Below, piece by piece: positions 20,887 to 31,873 of a stretch of 64,000 nucleotides of DNA. The stretch comes from an uncultured Alphaproteobacteria bacterium (lineage in GTDB: Bacteria > Pseudomonadota > Alphaproteobacteria > HIMB59), in NCBI GenBank assembly GCA_902530745.1, contig CACABO010000001.1, forward strand, positions 1-64,000. Reading direction: 5' to 3'. Under the pieces are notes generated by a model. The model saw only the letters and a program-made list of their open reading frames with translations. It was not told the origin of the DNA and did not search any database. The position numbers and the translations under genes are program-made. How positions within the stretch are numbered: position 1 is the first letter of the stretch; every line of letters begins with the position of its first letter.

Positions 20887-21519
20887 TTGTACAAAACTGA
20901 GGCCATAATAACGAAAGTAGAAAATTTTAAAGAAAATCATTTAAGTATTTCAGTTTACTCTTCTGAGTATGGACAAAAATCTCTAGTAGTTTTTGGAGGA
21001 AAATCAAAAAAAAAAAATTCTACGTATGTTAAGGGATCACTTAATAATATTGAATTTGACAATAATAATGTTTGCCTTTCCTCAACGTCTATAAATACAT
21101 TTAAATGGTTTATGTTTTCAAAATATGAGTTGAAGACAATTGATTATTTTTGTTTTTTAATAAATAAATTATTATTTTTAGCTGACCAAAATTCAAATGT
21201 TGTAAGTAATTATTTTTTATTGATTTCTAAATTGAATGAAAGATCTAATTACCTTCCAGAGCTATTATTACTAGAGCTTGAAATCTTAAAAACTTCAGGT
21301 TACCAACCTGATTTGAATGAGAGTGTTTTAAAAAAAATTTTCAATTTCCACGATAAAAGAAATTTGAAAACTTATGAGCTTATTTATGAACATTTGAAAG
21401 AAAATAAAGATCATCAGTTGGTTTTTTTTGATTTTATGAGCAGAATAGTTAACAGAGTATTGATTAATTTGAATATTAATTTACCTTTTTCTAGAGATGA
21501 AATTACCAGGAAAATATAA
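20887..21519 (+). CDS. recO: DNA repair protein RecO (divergent)
   Basis: Position after rnc; N-term KTEAIITKVENFKENHLSISVYSSEYGQKSLVVFGGKSKK fits a RecO OB-fold. Confidence 0.75.
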   Translation: MYKTEAIITKVENFKENHLSISVYSSEYGQKSLVVFGGKSKKKNSTYVKGSLNNIEFDNNNVCLSSTSINTFKWFMFSKYELKTIDYFCFLINKLLFLADQNSNVVSNYFLLISKLNERSNYLPELLLLELEILKTSGYQPDLNESVLKKIFNFHDKRNLKTYELIYEHLKENKDHQLVFFDFMSRIVNRVLINLNINLPFSRDEITRKI

Positions 21520-21937
21520 AACTATTTATATAGCCTCTGATCATGCGGGTTTTAGATTAAAATCCTTTATTATTGAGGAATATTTGGCCAAAAAAAAATT
21601 TAATTTCTTCGATTTAGGCACTAATTCAGATAAATCTGTAGATTATCCAAAATTTGCAAAAAAATTATGTAAAAATATCAATCAATCAAGCATGGGTATC
21701 TTGATCTGTGGATCAGGAATAGGAGTAAGTATTAGTGCTAACAGGCATAAGCATATAAGGGCATCGCTTTGTCACAACGCACAAACAGCAAAAATGACAA
21801 GAAAACACAACAATAGCAACGTTATATGTTTAAAAGGAAGACCTTTTGTAAAAAAAAATATTTTTGCTATGCTCAACGCCTATTTTAAAACAGAATTTGA
21901 CAAAGGGAGACATTTAAGGAGAATATCGCAACTATGA
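21497..21937 (+). CDS. rpiB: Ribose 5-phosphate isomerase B
   Basis: [30 protein letters not shown]; upstream of glyA. Confidence 0.92.
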   Translation: MKLPGKYKTIYIASDHAGFRLKSFIIEEYLAKKKFNFFDLGTNSDKSVDYPKFAKKLCKNINQSSMGILICGSGIGVSISANRHKHIRASLCHNAQTAKMTRKHNNSNVICLKGRPFVKKNIFAMLNAYFKTEFDKGRHLRRISQL

Positions 21938-23211
21938 CACTTAGTGAGAATTTTTTTTCTAGTAATCTAGAACATGCAGATAAAGATTTATATCAGAGTA
22001 TTTCACAAGAACTTTCAAGGCAACAGAATCAAATTGAATTAATTGCTTCTGAGAATATTGTTTCTAAAGCTGTGCTTGAAGCACAAGGTTCCATTATGAC
22101 TAATAAATATGCTGAGGGTTACAGTGCTAAAAGATACTATGGTGGTTGTGAATTTGTAGACATAGCTGAAAATTTAGCAATTGACCGTCTAAAACAATTG
22201 TATGGATGTAGTTATGCTAATGTTCAACCTCACTCAGGTGCACAAGCTAATCAGGCTGTATTTTTAGCACTCATTAAACCAGGTGACACTATTTTAGGAA
22301 TGTCTTTAGATGCTGGTGGTCACTTAACACATGGTTCGAGACCAAATCAATCTGGAAAATATTTTAACGCTGTTCAGTATGGCATAAATCCAGAAACTTC
22401 TTTAATAGATTATGACGAAGTTGAAAGATTAGCTATTGAACATAAACCGACCTTGATTATTGCCGGCGGTTCAGCTTATCCAAGAAATATCGATTTTAAA
22501 AAATTTAGAGAGATAGCAGATAAGATTGAAGCTTATTTACTAGTTGATATGGCACACTATTCAGGTTTAGTTGCTGCCAAAGAATACCCGGATCCATTGC
22601 CACACGCACATGTGGTTACATCTACAACTCACAAGACTATTAGAGGTCCAAGAGGGGGTATGATACTTTCAAATGATTTAGACCTTGGAAAGAAATTTAA
22701 TAGCTCTGTTTTTCCTGGTTTGCAAGGTGGACCACTTATGCATGTGATTGCTGCTAAAGCCGTTGCTTTTGGTGAAGCCCTTCAACCAGAGTTTAAAACA
22801 TATATTCAACAAGTAAAAAAGAATGCATCAATTCTTGGAGAAGTTCTCATTTCAAACGGGATAGATATTGTCACCGGTGGAACAGACTCTCATATGGTTT
22901 TAGTAGATTTAAGATCAAAAAATGTAACTGGTAAAGATGCAGAAGAGAGTTTAGAGAGAGCTGGAATGACTTGTAATAAAAATGGTGTTGCAAATGATCC
23001 AAACCCTCCAACAATTACCTCAGGTATAAGATTAGGATCACCAGCTGCTACTACAAGGGGCTTCAAAGAGGAAGAGTTTAAGTTTATTGGTGAAAAAATC
23101 TCAACAATCATAAATGCACTATCTTCATCCAACGCAGATATCTCGATGACTGAAAGCTCTATTCTCAAAGATGTTACCGAGCTCTGCTCTAATTTTCCAA
23201 TCTATAAATAA
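21934..23211 (+). CDS. glyA: Serine hydroxymethyltransferase
   Basis: [35 protein letters not shown]. Confidence 0.98.
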   Translation: MTLSENFFSSNLEHADKDLYQSISQELSRQQNQIELIASENIVSKAVLEAQGSIMTNKYAEGYSAKRYYGGCEFVDIAENLAIDRLKQLYGCSYANVQPHSGAQANQAVFLALIKPGDTILGMSLDAGGHLTHGSRPNQSGKYFNAVQYGINPETSLIDYDEVERLAIEHKPTLIIAGGSAYPRNIDFKKFREIADKIEAYLLVDMAHYSGLVAAKEYPDPLPHAHVVTSTTHKTIRGPRGGMILSNDLDLGKKFNSSVFPGLQGGPLMHVIAAKAVAFGEALQPEFKTYIQQVKKNASILGEVLISNGIDIVTGGTDSHMVLVDLRSKNVTGKDAEESLERAGMTCNKNGVANDPNPPTITSGIRLGSPAATTRGFKEEEFKFIGEKISTIINALSSSNADISMTESSILKDVTELCSNFPIYK

Positions 23212-23213
23212 AT

Positions 23214-23669
23214 ATGAAGTGTCCCTTTTGTAAGGAGAAGGAAACATCTGTCTTAGACTCTAGACCTACAGAAGACGGTGGCGTTATTAGAAGAAGACGT
23301 CTTTGTGGATGTGAGAGAAAAGAGAGGTTCACTACATTTGAAAGAGTACAATTCAGAGAATTCTTAGTAGTCAAAAAAAATGGAGAAAAATCCATGTTTG
23401 ATAGAGATAAAATTGCTAAATCTGTTGAATTGGCATTAAGAAAAAGACCTGTAGATATTGATACAAAAGAAAAATTAATTTCAAAGATAGTCAGAGACCT
23501 TGAAGGTATGGGTGAAAATGAAGTCAGCACTAACACAATAGGCGAAATGGTTATGCAAGGTTTATATTCATTAGATAAAGTTGGCTATGTGAGATTTGCT
23601 TCTGTTTACAGAGACTTTAGAGAAACTAAAGATTTTGAGCAATTCTTAGAAAAAATAGATAAAAAATAA
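23214..23669 (+). CDS. nrdR: Transcriptional repressor NrdR
   Basis: [31 protein letters not shown]...[12 protein letters not shown]-cone domain. Confidence 0.94.
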   Translation: MKCPFCKEKETSVLDSRPTEDGGVIRRRRLCGCERKERFTTFERVQFREFLVVKKNGEKSMFDRDKIAKSVELALRKRPVDIDTKEKLISKIVRDLEGMGENEVSTNTIGEMVMQGLYSLDKVGYVRFASVYRDFRETKDFEQFLEKIDKK

Positions 23670-23672
23670 GAT

Positions 23673-24662
23673 TTGTTAAGTGCAATTCATCAAAATTATT
23701 TACAAAGTGTAAATAATTTATCAATAAAAAATATTGGATTAACTGGGAAAAACCCTTCAGTAGCATGTTTGATTGTTGACTACTCTAAATCTCCAAAAGG
23801 AATTGTCCTAAGTTATGGTTTAACATCAAAAAATGGCAGACCTCATGCAGAAATTAACGCCTTAAATAAATTACCTCAAAATAAAATAAATAATAAAACC
23901 GTTATGTATATTAGTTTAGAACCTTGTTTTAAAAATAATAGCTGTTGCGCAAAAGCAATTGCCAATGCTGGAATAAAAAAAGTTTTTATAAGTTCATTAG
24001 ATCCAAACCCAAATATAAAAGGAAAGGGGATCAAATTTTTAAAGCAGCAAAATATCAAAGTAATTCATTCATCAAAATCTTTAGATAAATTTCAAAAAAT
24101 TAATAAATATTTTTACACTCACCAAACATTAAATAGGCCTTTTATTACTCTCAAAATTGCTATCTCCAAAAACGGTTTTAGTAAAAGCCCAACAATAAAG
24201 AATATTACCTCTGAACAAACTCAATATTTTATGCATCGGATGAGATTATCACATGATGCTATAGCTGTCGGCATGAACACATTGTTGGATGATAAACCAA
24301 AATTAACTTGTAGATTACAGGGGATTGAAAAAAACATACTAAAAATCATTTTCTCAAATAAAAAAAATAAAATTAAAAATTACTTATCACTTAATGTTGA
24401 TTACAAAAAATTATTAAATGGGGATTTTTCTTTATTTAGAAATTTACAAGTTCAATCTATTCTAATCGAAGGCGGAATTAGCACTTTTAAATATTTTCTT
24501 AATTGTAATTTGTTTGATGAGATTATAGTCTGCCAATCAAATATGATTATAAAAAATTCTAGAAAAAAATACTTTTTATCAATGAAATCATTAAAAAATA
24601 ATTTTAAATTAAAATCATCTTATCAATATGGACAGGATACAATTTATAAATTTGTAAATTAA
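23673..24662 (+). CDS. ribD: Bifunctional diaminohydroxyphosphoribosylaminopyrimidine deaminase/reductase
   Basis: HAEINALNKL...SLEPCFKNNSCCAKAI deaminase motif; reductase domain; rib cluster position; TTG start. Confidence 0.9.
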   Translation: MLSAIHQNYLQSVNNLSIKNIGLTGKNPSVACLIVDYSKSPKGIVLSYGLTSKNGRPHAEINALNKLPQNKINNKTVMYISLEPCFKNNSCCAKAIANAGIKKVFISSLDPNPNIKGKGIKFLKQQNIKVIHSSKSLDKFQKINKYFYTHQTLNRPFITLKIAISKNGFSKSPTIKNITSEQTQYFMHRMRLSHDAIAVGMNTLLDDKPKLTCRLQGIEKNILKIIFSNKKNKIKNYLSLNVDYKKLLNGDFSLFRNLQVQSILIEGGISTFKYFLNCNLFDEIIVCQSNMIIKNSRKKYFLSMKSLKNNFKLKSSYQYGQDTIYKFVN

Positions 24663-25240
24663 TGTTTAGTGGAATAATTCAATCTCAAGGTAAAATTAAA
24701 AAATTATCCAGAGAAGAAAAGTCTTTGGTAGTTGAAATTCATTCCTCTTTAAATGGATATAAGTTAGGCTCTTCAATATGCTGTTCAGGTATTTGTTTAA
24801 CAGTTACATCAAAAAATAAAAATACGTTTAAAGCTGATATTTCATATGAAACAATGAATAAAACGAATGCTAAATTTTGGAAAGTTGGAAAAAAAATAAA
24901 CTTAGAAAAATCTTTAAAAGTCGGTGATGAAATCTCTGGTCATTTTGTTTTTGGCCATATTGATACTACTTGTTCTGTTGAAGAATTATATAAAGTTGGA
25001 AGTAGTTGGTTTTTATCCTTTAAATTTCCAAAAAATCTTAAAAAATTTATTGTCCAAAAAGGTTCTATTTCTCTTAATGGTATTTCACTTACAATAAATG
25101 AAGTTAAGTCAAATAAATGTCATTGTATGATCATACCCCATACCTACAAATATACTGATATTCATACATATAAAAAAAATGAAATTTTAAATCTTGAAGT
25201 CGATATGCTTGCAAGATACGCTCACTCCTCAAAATCATAG
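24662..25240 (+). CDS. ribE: Riboflavin synthase, alpha subunit
   Basis: MFSGIIQSQGKI; duplicated lumazine-binding domains. Confidence 0.93.
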   Translation: MFSGIIQSQGKIKKLSREEKSLVVEIHSSLNGYKLGSSICCSGICLTVTSKNKNTFKADISYETMNKTNAKFWKVGKKINLEKSLKVGDEISGHFVFGHIDTTCSVEELYKVGSSWFLSFKFPKNLKKFIVQKGSISLNGISLTINEVKSNKCHCMIIPHTYKYTDIHTYKKNEILNLEVDMLARYAHSSKS

Positions 25241-25252
25241 GTTATTAAATTA

Positions 25253-26326
25253 ATGTCAGATTTTACAAATATTGAAAATATAATTAGTGATGCTCGTAAT
25301 GGTAAAATGTATATTCTAGTTGATAGCGAGGATAGAGAAAATGAGGGTGATTTAATTATACCTGCATCTCTTTGTAAGCCAGAACATATAAATTTTATGG
25401 CGACATATGGAAGAGGTTTAATTTGTTTATCTATATCTGAAACGAGAGCAAAAGAATTAAAGCTTCCATTGATGAACCCTGATAACTGGAAAAAAAAAAC
25501 CACTGCGTTTACTGTCTCAATAGAATCTAGCACTAATATAACCACAGGTATTTCTGCATTTGATAGAGCAGAAACAGTAAAAGCTGCTATAAATCCAAAT
25601 TTTAAATCGGGTGATATTATTAGCCCTGGTCACGTATTTCCATTAATTGCCTGGGATGGCGGAGTGTTAACCAGAGCAGGGCATACGGAAGCAGCTGTAG
25701 ATATATCTAGATTAGCTGGATTAAATGACTCTGCAGTAATTTGCGAAATTATGAATGATGACGGCACTATGGCTAGGGTTCCAGACCTGATAACCTACGC
25801 AAAAAAACACTCCATTAATATAGGGACAATTCAAGATCTTATCGCATATAGAATTAAAAATGATTTACTCATAAAAAAAATTCCTGAAAAGCAACACCAA
25901 ATTAAAAATATTTATTCGGATATTTTTGAGTTTAATGTCTTTGAGAACACCATTGATGGGTTACATCATGCAACATTACACTTAGGAGATTTATCCAAAC
26001 AAGATAGCGTAATGACAAGAGTTCATCCTGTTCAGGGTTTTGATGACATAATTATGAATTTTAATAATCCTAAAACAAAAGACTTACACGCTTCAATTGA
26101 AAAAATAAAATCTCATGGATCTGGAATAATTGTGCTAATTAATAATCCTATATTAGGCGATCTAGGGAAGTTATCAAATGACGAAAAGGTAAAATATTAT
26201 GGTTTAGGAGCTCAAATTCTTAAAAATTTCTCTATCAATAATATTTCTGTATTATCTAATTCACTAGGTGAGGATTTAGATCTTGGCATTTATGGATTAA
26301 GCGTGAATAAAATAGAGAGCCTATGA
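25253..26326 (+). CDS. ribB: 3,4-dihydroxy-2-butanone-4-phosphate synthase with degenerate GTP cyclohydrolase II-like C-terminus
   Basis: DSEDRENEGDLIIPA; HTEAAVDISRLAGL; C-terminal domain lacks the Cys-rich RibA motif. Confidence 0.9.
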   Translation: MSDFTNIENIISDARNGKMYILVDSEDRENEGDLIIPASLCKPEHINFMATYGRGLICLSISETRAKELKLPLMNPDNWKKKTTAFTVSIESSTNITTGISAFDRAETVKAAINPNFKSGDIISPGHVFPLIAWDGGVLTRAGHTEAAVDISRLAGLNDSAVICEIMNDDGTMARVPDLITYAKKHSINIGTIQDLIAYRIKNDLLIKKIPEKQHQIKNIYSDIFEFNVFENTIDGLHHATLHLGDLSKQDSVMTRVHPVQGFDDIIMNFNNPKTKDLHASIEKIKSHGSGIIVLINNPILGDLGKLSNDEKVKYYGLGAQILKNFSINNISVLSNSLGEDLDLGIYGLSVNKIESL

Positions 26327-26742
26327 AAAAATTAAAAATTAAAATTATAGTTGCAGATTATTATAAAGAAATAACTAATCCATTAACAAAATCTTGTGTT
26401 AATATTTTAGAACAGAATAATCTTAAATATGAAATTATAACTGTTCCTGGTGTTTATGAAATTCCTCAAATGATAAAGTGGAAAATTAAGCCTAGTAGTT
26501 ATAATTTATTTATTGCCCTAGGCTGTGTTATAAAAGGCCAGACATATCATTTTGAAGTAATTTCTGACTCTGTTGGGAAGGCTCTCTTAGATATTGTAAA
26601 TCAAAATAAAAATACACTTATATCTAATGGTATCATAAATGCTTACAATAAGTCTCAAGCATTAAAAAGATCAAAATCAAAAAATAATAAAGGAATAGAA
26701 GCTGCAAATGCTATGGTTAATATGATCAAATGCTTAATCTAA
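26323..26742 (+). CDS. ribH: 6,7-dimethyl-8-ribityllumazine synthase
   Basis: VPGVYEIPQM; LGCVIKGQTYHFEVI. Confidence 0.92.
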   Translation: MKKLKIKIIVADYYKEITNPLTKSCVNILEQNNLKYEIITVPGVYEIPQMIKWKIKPSSYNLFIALGCVIKGQTYHFEVISDSVGKALLDIVNQNKNTLISNGIINAYNKSQALKRSKSKNNKGIEAANAMVNMIKCLI

Positions 26743-27116
26743 ATAAAAATACCAGACTATTTTTCTTTCAGTTTATATTTCAAAGAAATTATTCAACTGA
26801 CTTTGAGTTAGAAGAATTTATAAAAAAAAATATTAAAAAAAGGCCTTTTAATAAAAAAAAATTAATTTCGCTAAATGAGAGCTTTAATTCTAATTTAGAA
26901 AAAATTAAAGGACTAATAGATTCTAAGATTATTGAAAAAACCAACAAAATAACAGTTTTCCTTCTTTATGCCTTTTGCTCTGAGTATCTTTTAAATAAAA
27001 ATAACAAAAAGATATTAATGAGCGAATATATCAATCTTTCTAAGGATTTTCTTACACAAGAAGAGGTAAAATACTTCAATTATTTGTTAGATGATGCCTC
27101 TAAAAAAGCTCCTTGA
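26730..27116 (+). CDS. nusB: NusB-like antitermination factor (divergent)
   Basis: Position after ribH; weak NusB pattern (RLFFFQFIFQRN; YLLNKNNKKILMSEYINLSKDF...YFNYLLDDASK). Confidence 0.65.
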   Translation: MLNLNKNTRLFFFQFIFQRNYSTDFELEEFIKKNIKKRPFNKKKLISLNESFNSNLEKIKGLIDSKIIEKTNKITVFLLYAFCSEYLLNKNNKKILMSEYINLSKDFLTQEEVKYFNYLLDDASKKAP

Positions 27117-27147
27117 AAATAAAATTAAAATAGATTAACAACTTACC

Positions 27148-29271
27148 ATGTCTCAAATACAGTACTTACAAATAGTAATATTTGCTGCAATAGCGGCAAT
27201 TGCTTTCGGAATATTCACAACTAATAAAATTTTAAGTTTACCAAAAGGCACAAAAAAGATGATTACAATTTCTAGTGCTATTCAAGAGGGGGCTAAAGCT
27301 TACCTAAACCGTCAATACACAACTATATCAATCGTAGGTATTGTGATTTTTTTTGCATTCTTTTTAATACCATTTAAACACATTTATGATGTACCAGTTG
27401 GTTTTTTAATTGGTGCAGCTTTATCAGGTCTCGCTGGTTATATTGGAATGAATGTATCTGTTAGAGCAAATGTTATAACAGCACAAGCTGCAAGTTCATC
27501 ACTCAAAAAAGGACTTTATGTTGCATTTAACGCTGGGGCAGTAACAGGTTTATTGGTTGTTGGACTCGCTTTAGCTGGTATAGCAGGATATTTCATGATT
27601 TTATATTTTGGATTTGAAAGAACAGGAAGAGAGCTTATTGAACCTTTAGTTGCTCTTGGTTTTGGATCCTCATTAATTTCCATATTTGCAAGATTAGGTG
27701 GTGGAATTTTTACTAAAGGAGCAGATGTTGGAGCTGATCTGGTCGGAAAAGTAGAAAAAAATATTCCAGAGGATGACCCAAGAAATCCAGCTGTAATAGC
27801 AGATAACGTAGGAGACAACGTTGGAGATTGTGCAGGTATGGCAGCCGACTTATTTGAGACTTATGTTGTATCAATTGTTGCAACAATGGTTCTAGCTATT
27901 ATTTTTCAGGGAACAGTCAGTGAACTAACTATTTATCCACTACTAATCGCAGGCTCAAGTATTTTAGCATCTATTATTGGCTCACAGTTTGTATCAATAT
28001 CCACCCCTAAATCCTCAATCATGGGAGCATTGTATAAAGGGTTTTTCATGACATTATTTATTTCTGTAATTTTATTTGCGCTCATAACCCAATATTCAAT
28101 CGGCTTTGATCAATTTTTTCAATTAGGAAATAAGTGGTACAACGGAATGGATTTATTTTTATGTGCGGTTTACGGATTAGTAATTACTTTAGCACTTGTT
28201 TTTATCACAGAATATTACACCAGTACTGAGTATAGACCTGTAAAAAGTGTTGCTGAAGCATCCCAAACTGGTCATGCAACGAATATTATTCAAGGACTTG
28301 CTATGGGGATGGAGTCTACAGCAATACCTGTTTTAATTATCTGTGCAGGAATTGGTTTAACTTTTTCAACTGCTGGTCTTTTTGGTATCGCAATCGCAGT
28401 GACATCTATGTTGGCTCTTGCAGGAATGGTAGTTGCTTTAGATGCATACGGACCCGTCACAGATAATGCTGGTGGTATTGCTGAAATGTCAGGCTTGAAT
28501 AAGAGAGTTAGAGAGAGAACCGATGCCTTAGATGCTGTAGGAAATACTACTAAAGCTGTCACTAAAGGATACGCCATAGGATCAGCTGGACTTGGTGCAT
28601 TAGTTTTGTTTGCTGCTTACACTGAAGATCTTAAATTTTTTAATCAAGAAACAGGAAATAATGCCTTTAAAGTATCTTTTGATCTATCTGAGCCATACGT
28701 GATAATTGGATTATTGTTAGGCGGATTATTACCCTTCTTGTTTAGTGCACTAAGCATGACCGCAGTAGGAAGAGCAGCTGGCTCAGTGGTTTTAGAGGTA
28801 AGACAACAGTTTAAAGAAAAAAAAGGTATAATGTCCGGAAAACAAAAACCTGACTATGGTAAGTGTGTTGACATTCTCACAAAAGCAGCAATCAAAGAGA
28901 TGATCATTCCATCTTTATTGCCCGTGCTTTCGCCAGTTATTATTTTCTTTGGCGTTTATTCTCTTACAGGTAGTGTTAATACTGCCTTTCAAGCACTCGG
29001 TGCTTTATTAATAGGAGTTATAATCACCGGCTTCTTCGTAGCCATATCGATGACTGCAGGAGGTGGCGCATGGGATAATGCAAAAAAATATATTGAAGAC
29101 GGTAATTTAGGTGGTAAGGGTAGCGAAACTCATAAGGCCTCTGTTACTGGAGATACTGTTGGTGACCCTTACAAGGATACCGCTGGACCAGCCGTTAACC
29201 CAATGATTAAAATAACAAATATAGTATCAATCCTTTTACTATCTATAGTTGTTCATTTAAATATTGTTTAA
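27148..29271 (+). CDS. hppA: Membrane-bound pyrophosphatase (H+-PPase, K+-independent type)
   Basis: [55 protein letters not shown] indicates the K+-independent class. Confidence 0.96.
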   Translation: MSQIQYLQIVIFAAIAAIAFGIFTTNKILSLPKGTKKMITISSAIQEGAKAYLNRQYTTISIVGIVIFFAFFLIPFKHIYDVPVGFLIGAALSGLAGYIGMNVSVRANVITAQAASSSLKKGLYVAFNAGAVTGLLVVGLALAGIAGYFMILYFGFERTGRELIEPLVALGFGSSLISIFARLGGGIFTKGADVGADLVGKVEKNIPEDDPRNPAVIADNVGDNVGDCAGMAADLFETYVVSIVATMVLAIIFQGTVSELTIYPLLIAGSSILASIIGSQFVSISTPKSSIMGALYKGFFMTLFISVILFALITQYSIGFDQFFQLGNKWYNGMDLFLCAVYGLVITLALVFITEYYTSTEYRPVKSVAEASQTGHATNIIQGLAMGMESTAIPVLIICAGIGLTFSTAGLFGIAIAVTSMLALAGMVVALDAYGPVTDNAGGIAEMSGLNKRVRERTDALDAVGNTTKAVTKGYAIGSAGLGALVLFAAYTEDLKFFNQETGNNAFKVSFDLSEPYVIIGLLLGGLLPFLFSALSMTAVGRAAGSVVLEVRQQFKEKKGIMSGKQKPDYGKCVDILTKAAIKEMIIPSLLPVLSPVIIFFGVYSLTGSVNTAFQALGALLIGVIITGFFVAISMTAGGGAWDNAKKYIEDGNLGGKGSETHKASVTGDTVGDPYKDTAGPAVNPMIKITNIVSILLLSIVVHLNIV

Positions 29272-29600
29272 TCTAAGCTAATTTCTTCAACTGAACTTAA
29301 AATATTATCTTTAAATTTAAGTTTTAAGGTCTTGTTGTAGACAGTTTTTTTGAAAGCAGCAATTCCTGTTTTTTTATCTGTTCTGTAGATCCAAAGATTA
29401 TCCAAATTTTCTTTTATTAAGGGGTGGCCGATAATCGTTATAATATCTTCTTTTGTGTAATTATTATTTTGATAATTTTCTTTTATCTCATTTAGTCCAT
29501 TTTCAGAAATACCAGAAAAATATACCTCTTTAGAACAAGAAAATATAATTATTGAGCTGAATAAAGCCAATAAAATAAAAGGAATTTTTAAAATATTCAC
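29268..29600 (-). CDS. bamE: Outer membrane assembly lipoprotein BamE/SmpA-OmlA family
   Basis: Lipobox ...IIIFSC; SmpA-like [33 protein letters not shown]. Confidence 0.8.
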   Translation of the reverse strand: MNILKIPFILLALFSSIIIFSCSKEVYFSGISENGLNEIKENYQNNNYTKEDIITIIGHPLIKENLDNLWIYRTDKKTGIAAFKKTVYNKTLKLKFKDNILSSVEEISLD

Positions 29601-29649
29601 AATAAAAACAAATAAGGTATAAGTTTCTTTAAAGCAATAATAAACATTA

Positions 29650-30654
29650 ATGAGTGAATATATAATAAATCTTGACCTTCACGGAGGAGACTTTGCTCCA
29701 CAATCAGTTCTAGAGGGAGCATTAATAGCTCAAACGAAAAATCCCTCAATTTTCTTCAATTTGCATTCTCATGTAGATATTTATGAGAAATTTGTACAAA
29801 CATTTTCAAAGCTATTTGCTAACTCAAAATGGATACAATCTAAAAATTTTATCTCTACGGATATGAAACCTAGCGATGCTCTAAAAAAAGACTACAGAAA
29901 TAGTTCTATGTCAAATGCTATTTTAAATTTAAAAGAAAACAAAAATCAAATAACTATCTCTGCTGGAAATACTGGTGCTATGATGGCTTATTCAACTGTG
30001 TATCTCAGAACCATTGAAAATATCACAAGACCAGCAATTGCCTCATTTTTCCCGTCAGAGAAACATCCAGTTTGTTTTTTAGATTTGGGAGCAAATGCTG
30101 AGTGTAACTCAGAAAATCTTTTAGATTTTGCTGTTATGGGTAGTACTTATTACAAAGCTCTTTATCCACAAATTGAAACTAAAGTAGCACTTTTAAATAT
30201 TGGATCAGAAGAGCTCAAAGGTAATAATTTAATTAAAGAGACACATGAATTAATGAAGAGTGATAAAAGGATAAATTATCATGGTTTTGTGGAAGCTGAT
30301 GAAATAACTTCAACAAACAATCATGTAATTGTTACAGACGGATTTTCTGGAAATATTGCGCTGAAAACAGCTGAAGGCGTATCTAAATTTATAACTGACT
30401 CTTTAAAAAAAAGTTTAACCTCCTCCTCTTATTCAAAAATTCTATCTCTACTCTTAAAAAAAAATTTAAATGATTTTAAAAATTCAATTGACCCTAGAAA
30501 CTACAATGGTGGAATGTTTATTGGAGTAAATGGCATTGTGATTAAGAGTCATGGTAATGCTGACTCACATGCTTTTGCAAACGCTATAGAGTTTGGAGTA
30601 AAATGTATTGATAATGATCTATTAAATCAGATCAAGAAAAATGTCTCAAAATAA
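29650..30654 (+). CDS. plsX: Phosphate acyltransferase PlsX
   Basis: LDLHGGDFAPQSVLEGA; SAGNTGAMMA; VTDGFSGNIALKTAEG. Confidence 0.94.
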   Translation: MSEYIINLDLHGGDFAPQSVLEGALIAQTKNPSIFFNLHSHVDIYEKFVQTFSKLFANSKWIQSKNFISTDMKPSDALKKDYRNSSMSNAILNLKENKNQITISAGNTGAMMAYSTVYLRTIENITRPAIASFFPSEKHPVCFLDLGANAECNSENLLDFAVMGSTYYKALYPQIETKVALLNIGSEELKGNNLIKETHELMKSDKRINYHGFVEADEITSTNNHVIVTDGFSGNIALKTAEGVSKFITDSLKKSLTSSSYSKILSLLLKKNLNDFKNSIDPRNYNGGMFIGVNGIVIKSHGNADSHAFANAIEFGVKCIDNDLLNQIKKNVSK

Positions 30655-30916
30655 ATCATCCAGAGAAAAAATAGCTAAACAGATATCAATTGAATTTGGC
30701 ATAGCATACTCCACAGCATACAAAAAGATTGATAAAATACTCGAAATATGGGGTAATGAGATGATTAACTCAAATTTATCAATAAATAATATTGGCTCAT
30801 TTAATATTAAAAAAAAAAATGAGAGGATAGGCAGAAATCCAAAAACCAAAGAAGAATATTTGATAAAATCTAGAAAAGTTATAAGTTTTAAAAAATCTAA
30901 TAAATTAATTTTATGA
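30641..30916 (+). CDS. ihfA: Integration host factor alpha / HU family
   Basis: HU/IHF fold; NIGSFNIKKKNERIGRNPKTKEEYLI. Confidence 0.9.
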   Translation: MSQNKSSREKIAKQISIEFGIAYSTAYKKIDKILEIWGNEMINSNLSINNIGSFNIKKKNERIGRNPKTKEEYLIKSRKVISFKKSNKLIL

Positions 30917-31221
30917 AAAAAAATTTTTATAATATTGATGATGTATCTCAATTAGTAGGTGAGCAAAAACATACAATTAGATTTTGGGAGAGTAGAATTA
31001 CGAAACTTAAAGTCATTAGAACTCAATCTGGTCACAGACTATATGACTATGAGAACTTACTATTGCTTAAAAAGATAAAACAATTGCTTGATGTTCAAAA
31101 ATTAACACTTGATGGAGTTAATAATTATTTATCAAAATCCAAGCCTAAAATGAAATCAATAGACAATAATATCCTTTCAGATTTAAAGGATTTATTAAGA
31201 CTTCTAAAAAGGTCACGATAA
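30913..31221 (+). CDS. MerR-family transcriptional regulator
   Basis: FYNIDDVSQLVGEQKHTIRFWESRITKLKVIRTQSGHRLYDYENLLLL; follows ihfA. Confidence 0.9.
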   Translation: MKKNFYNIDDVSQLVGEQKHTIRFWESRITKLKVIRTQSGHRLYDYENLLLLKKIKQLLDVQKLTLDGVNNYLSKSKPKMKSIDNNILSDLKDLLRLLKRSR

Positions 31222-31222
31222 T

Positions 31223-31299
31223 CGGGGGTTAGCTCAGTCTGGTAGAGTGCACGTCTGGGGGGCGTGAGGTCGCTGGTTCAAGTCCAGTACCCCCGACCA
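31223..31299 (+). tRNA. tRNA-Pro (anticodon GGG)
   Basis: CGGGGGT/ACCCCCG acceptor, CACGT-CTGGGGG-GCGTG anticodon arm, T-arm, encoded CCA. Confidence 0.95.
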
Positions 31300-31368
31300 A
31301 AAAAAAAAGAGAATAATGTTTAAAAATCTATTTATTATTAATTTATGTAGAAAATCTAATCTAAATCC

Positions 31369-31396
31369 TTGATTTTTTAATGATTTTACTTATATT
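31369..31396 (+). promoter_or_regulatory. Putative promoter of rplM
   Basis: TTGATT-N16-TATATT ending 9 nt before the rplM GTG. Confidence 0.5.
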
Positions 31397-31405
31397 CCCC
31401 CTATC

Positions 31406-31873
31406 GTGAAGACTACTACTTTAAAAAAATCTGAGTTTAATAAAGCATGGCATTTGCTAGATGCTACTGATATTTCCGTTGGAAGGCTTGCTTCAAGGGT
31501 AAGTTTAATTCTAAAAGGAAAAAACAAACCACAATATTCGCCTAATTTGCCTGTTGGAGATGGTGTAATAATCATTAATACAGATAAAGTAAAATTTTCA
31601 GGCAATAAAAATACCGAAAAAAAATATTACAAACACACCGGTCACCCTGGTGGAATTAAAGAAACCACACCTGACAAACTAAAAGAAAACAATAAATCTA
31701 ATGATATAATTAAAAAAGCAATTAAAGGAATGCTTCCAAATTCTCCTTTATTTAGGGATCTTATGAAAAATAATTTAAAACTATATAATGACTCAAAGCA
31801 CCCTCATGAATCTCAAAATCCAAAAAACATAGATTTTAAGTCTATTAATAGGAAGAATGAAGTAAATGTCTAA
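31406..31873 (+). CDS. rplM: 50S ribosomal protein L13
   Basis: [44 protein letters not shown] start. Confidence 0.96.
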   Translation: MKTTTLKKSEFNKAWHLLDATDISVGRLASRVSLILKGKNKPQYSPNLPVGDGVIIINTDKVKFSGNKNTEKKYYKHTGHPGGIKETTPDKLKENNKSNDIIKKAIKGMLPNSPLFRDLMKNNLKLYNDSKHPHESQNPKNIDFKSINRKNEVNV

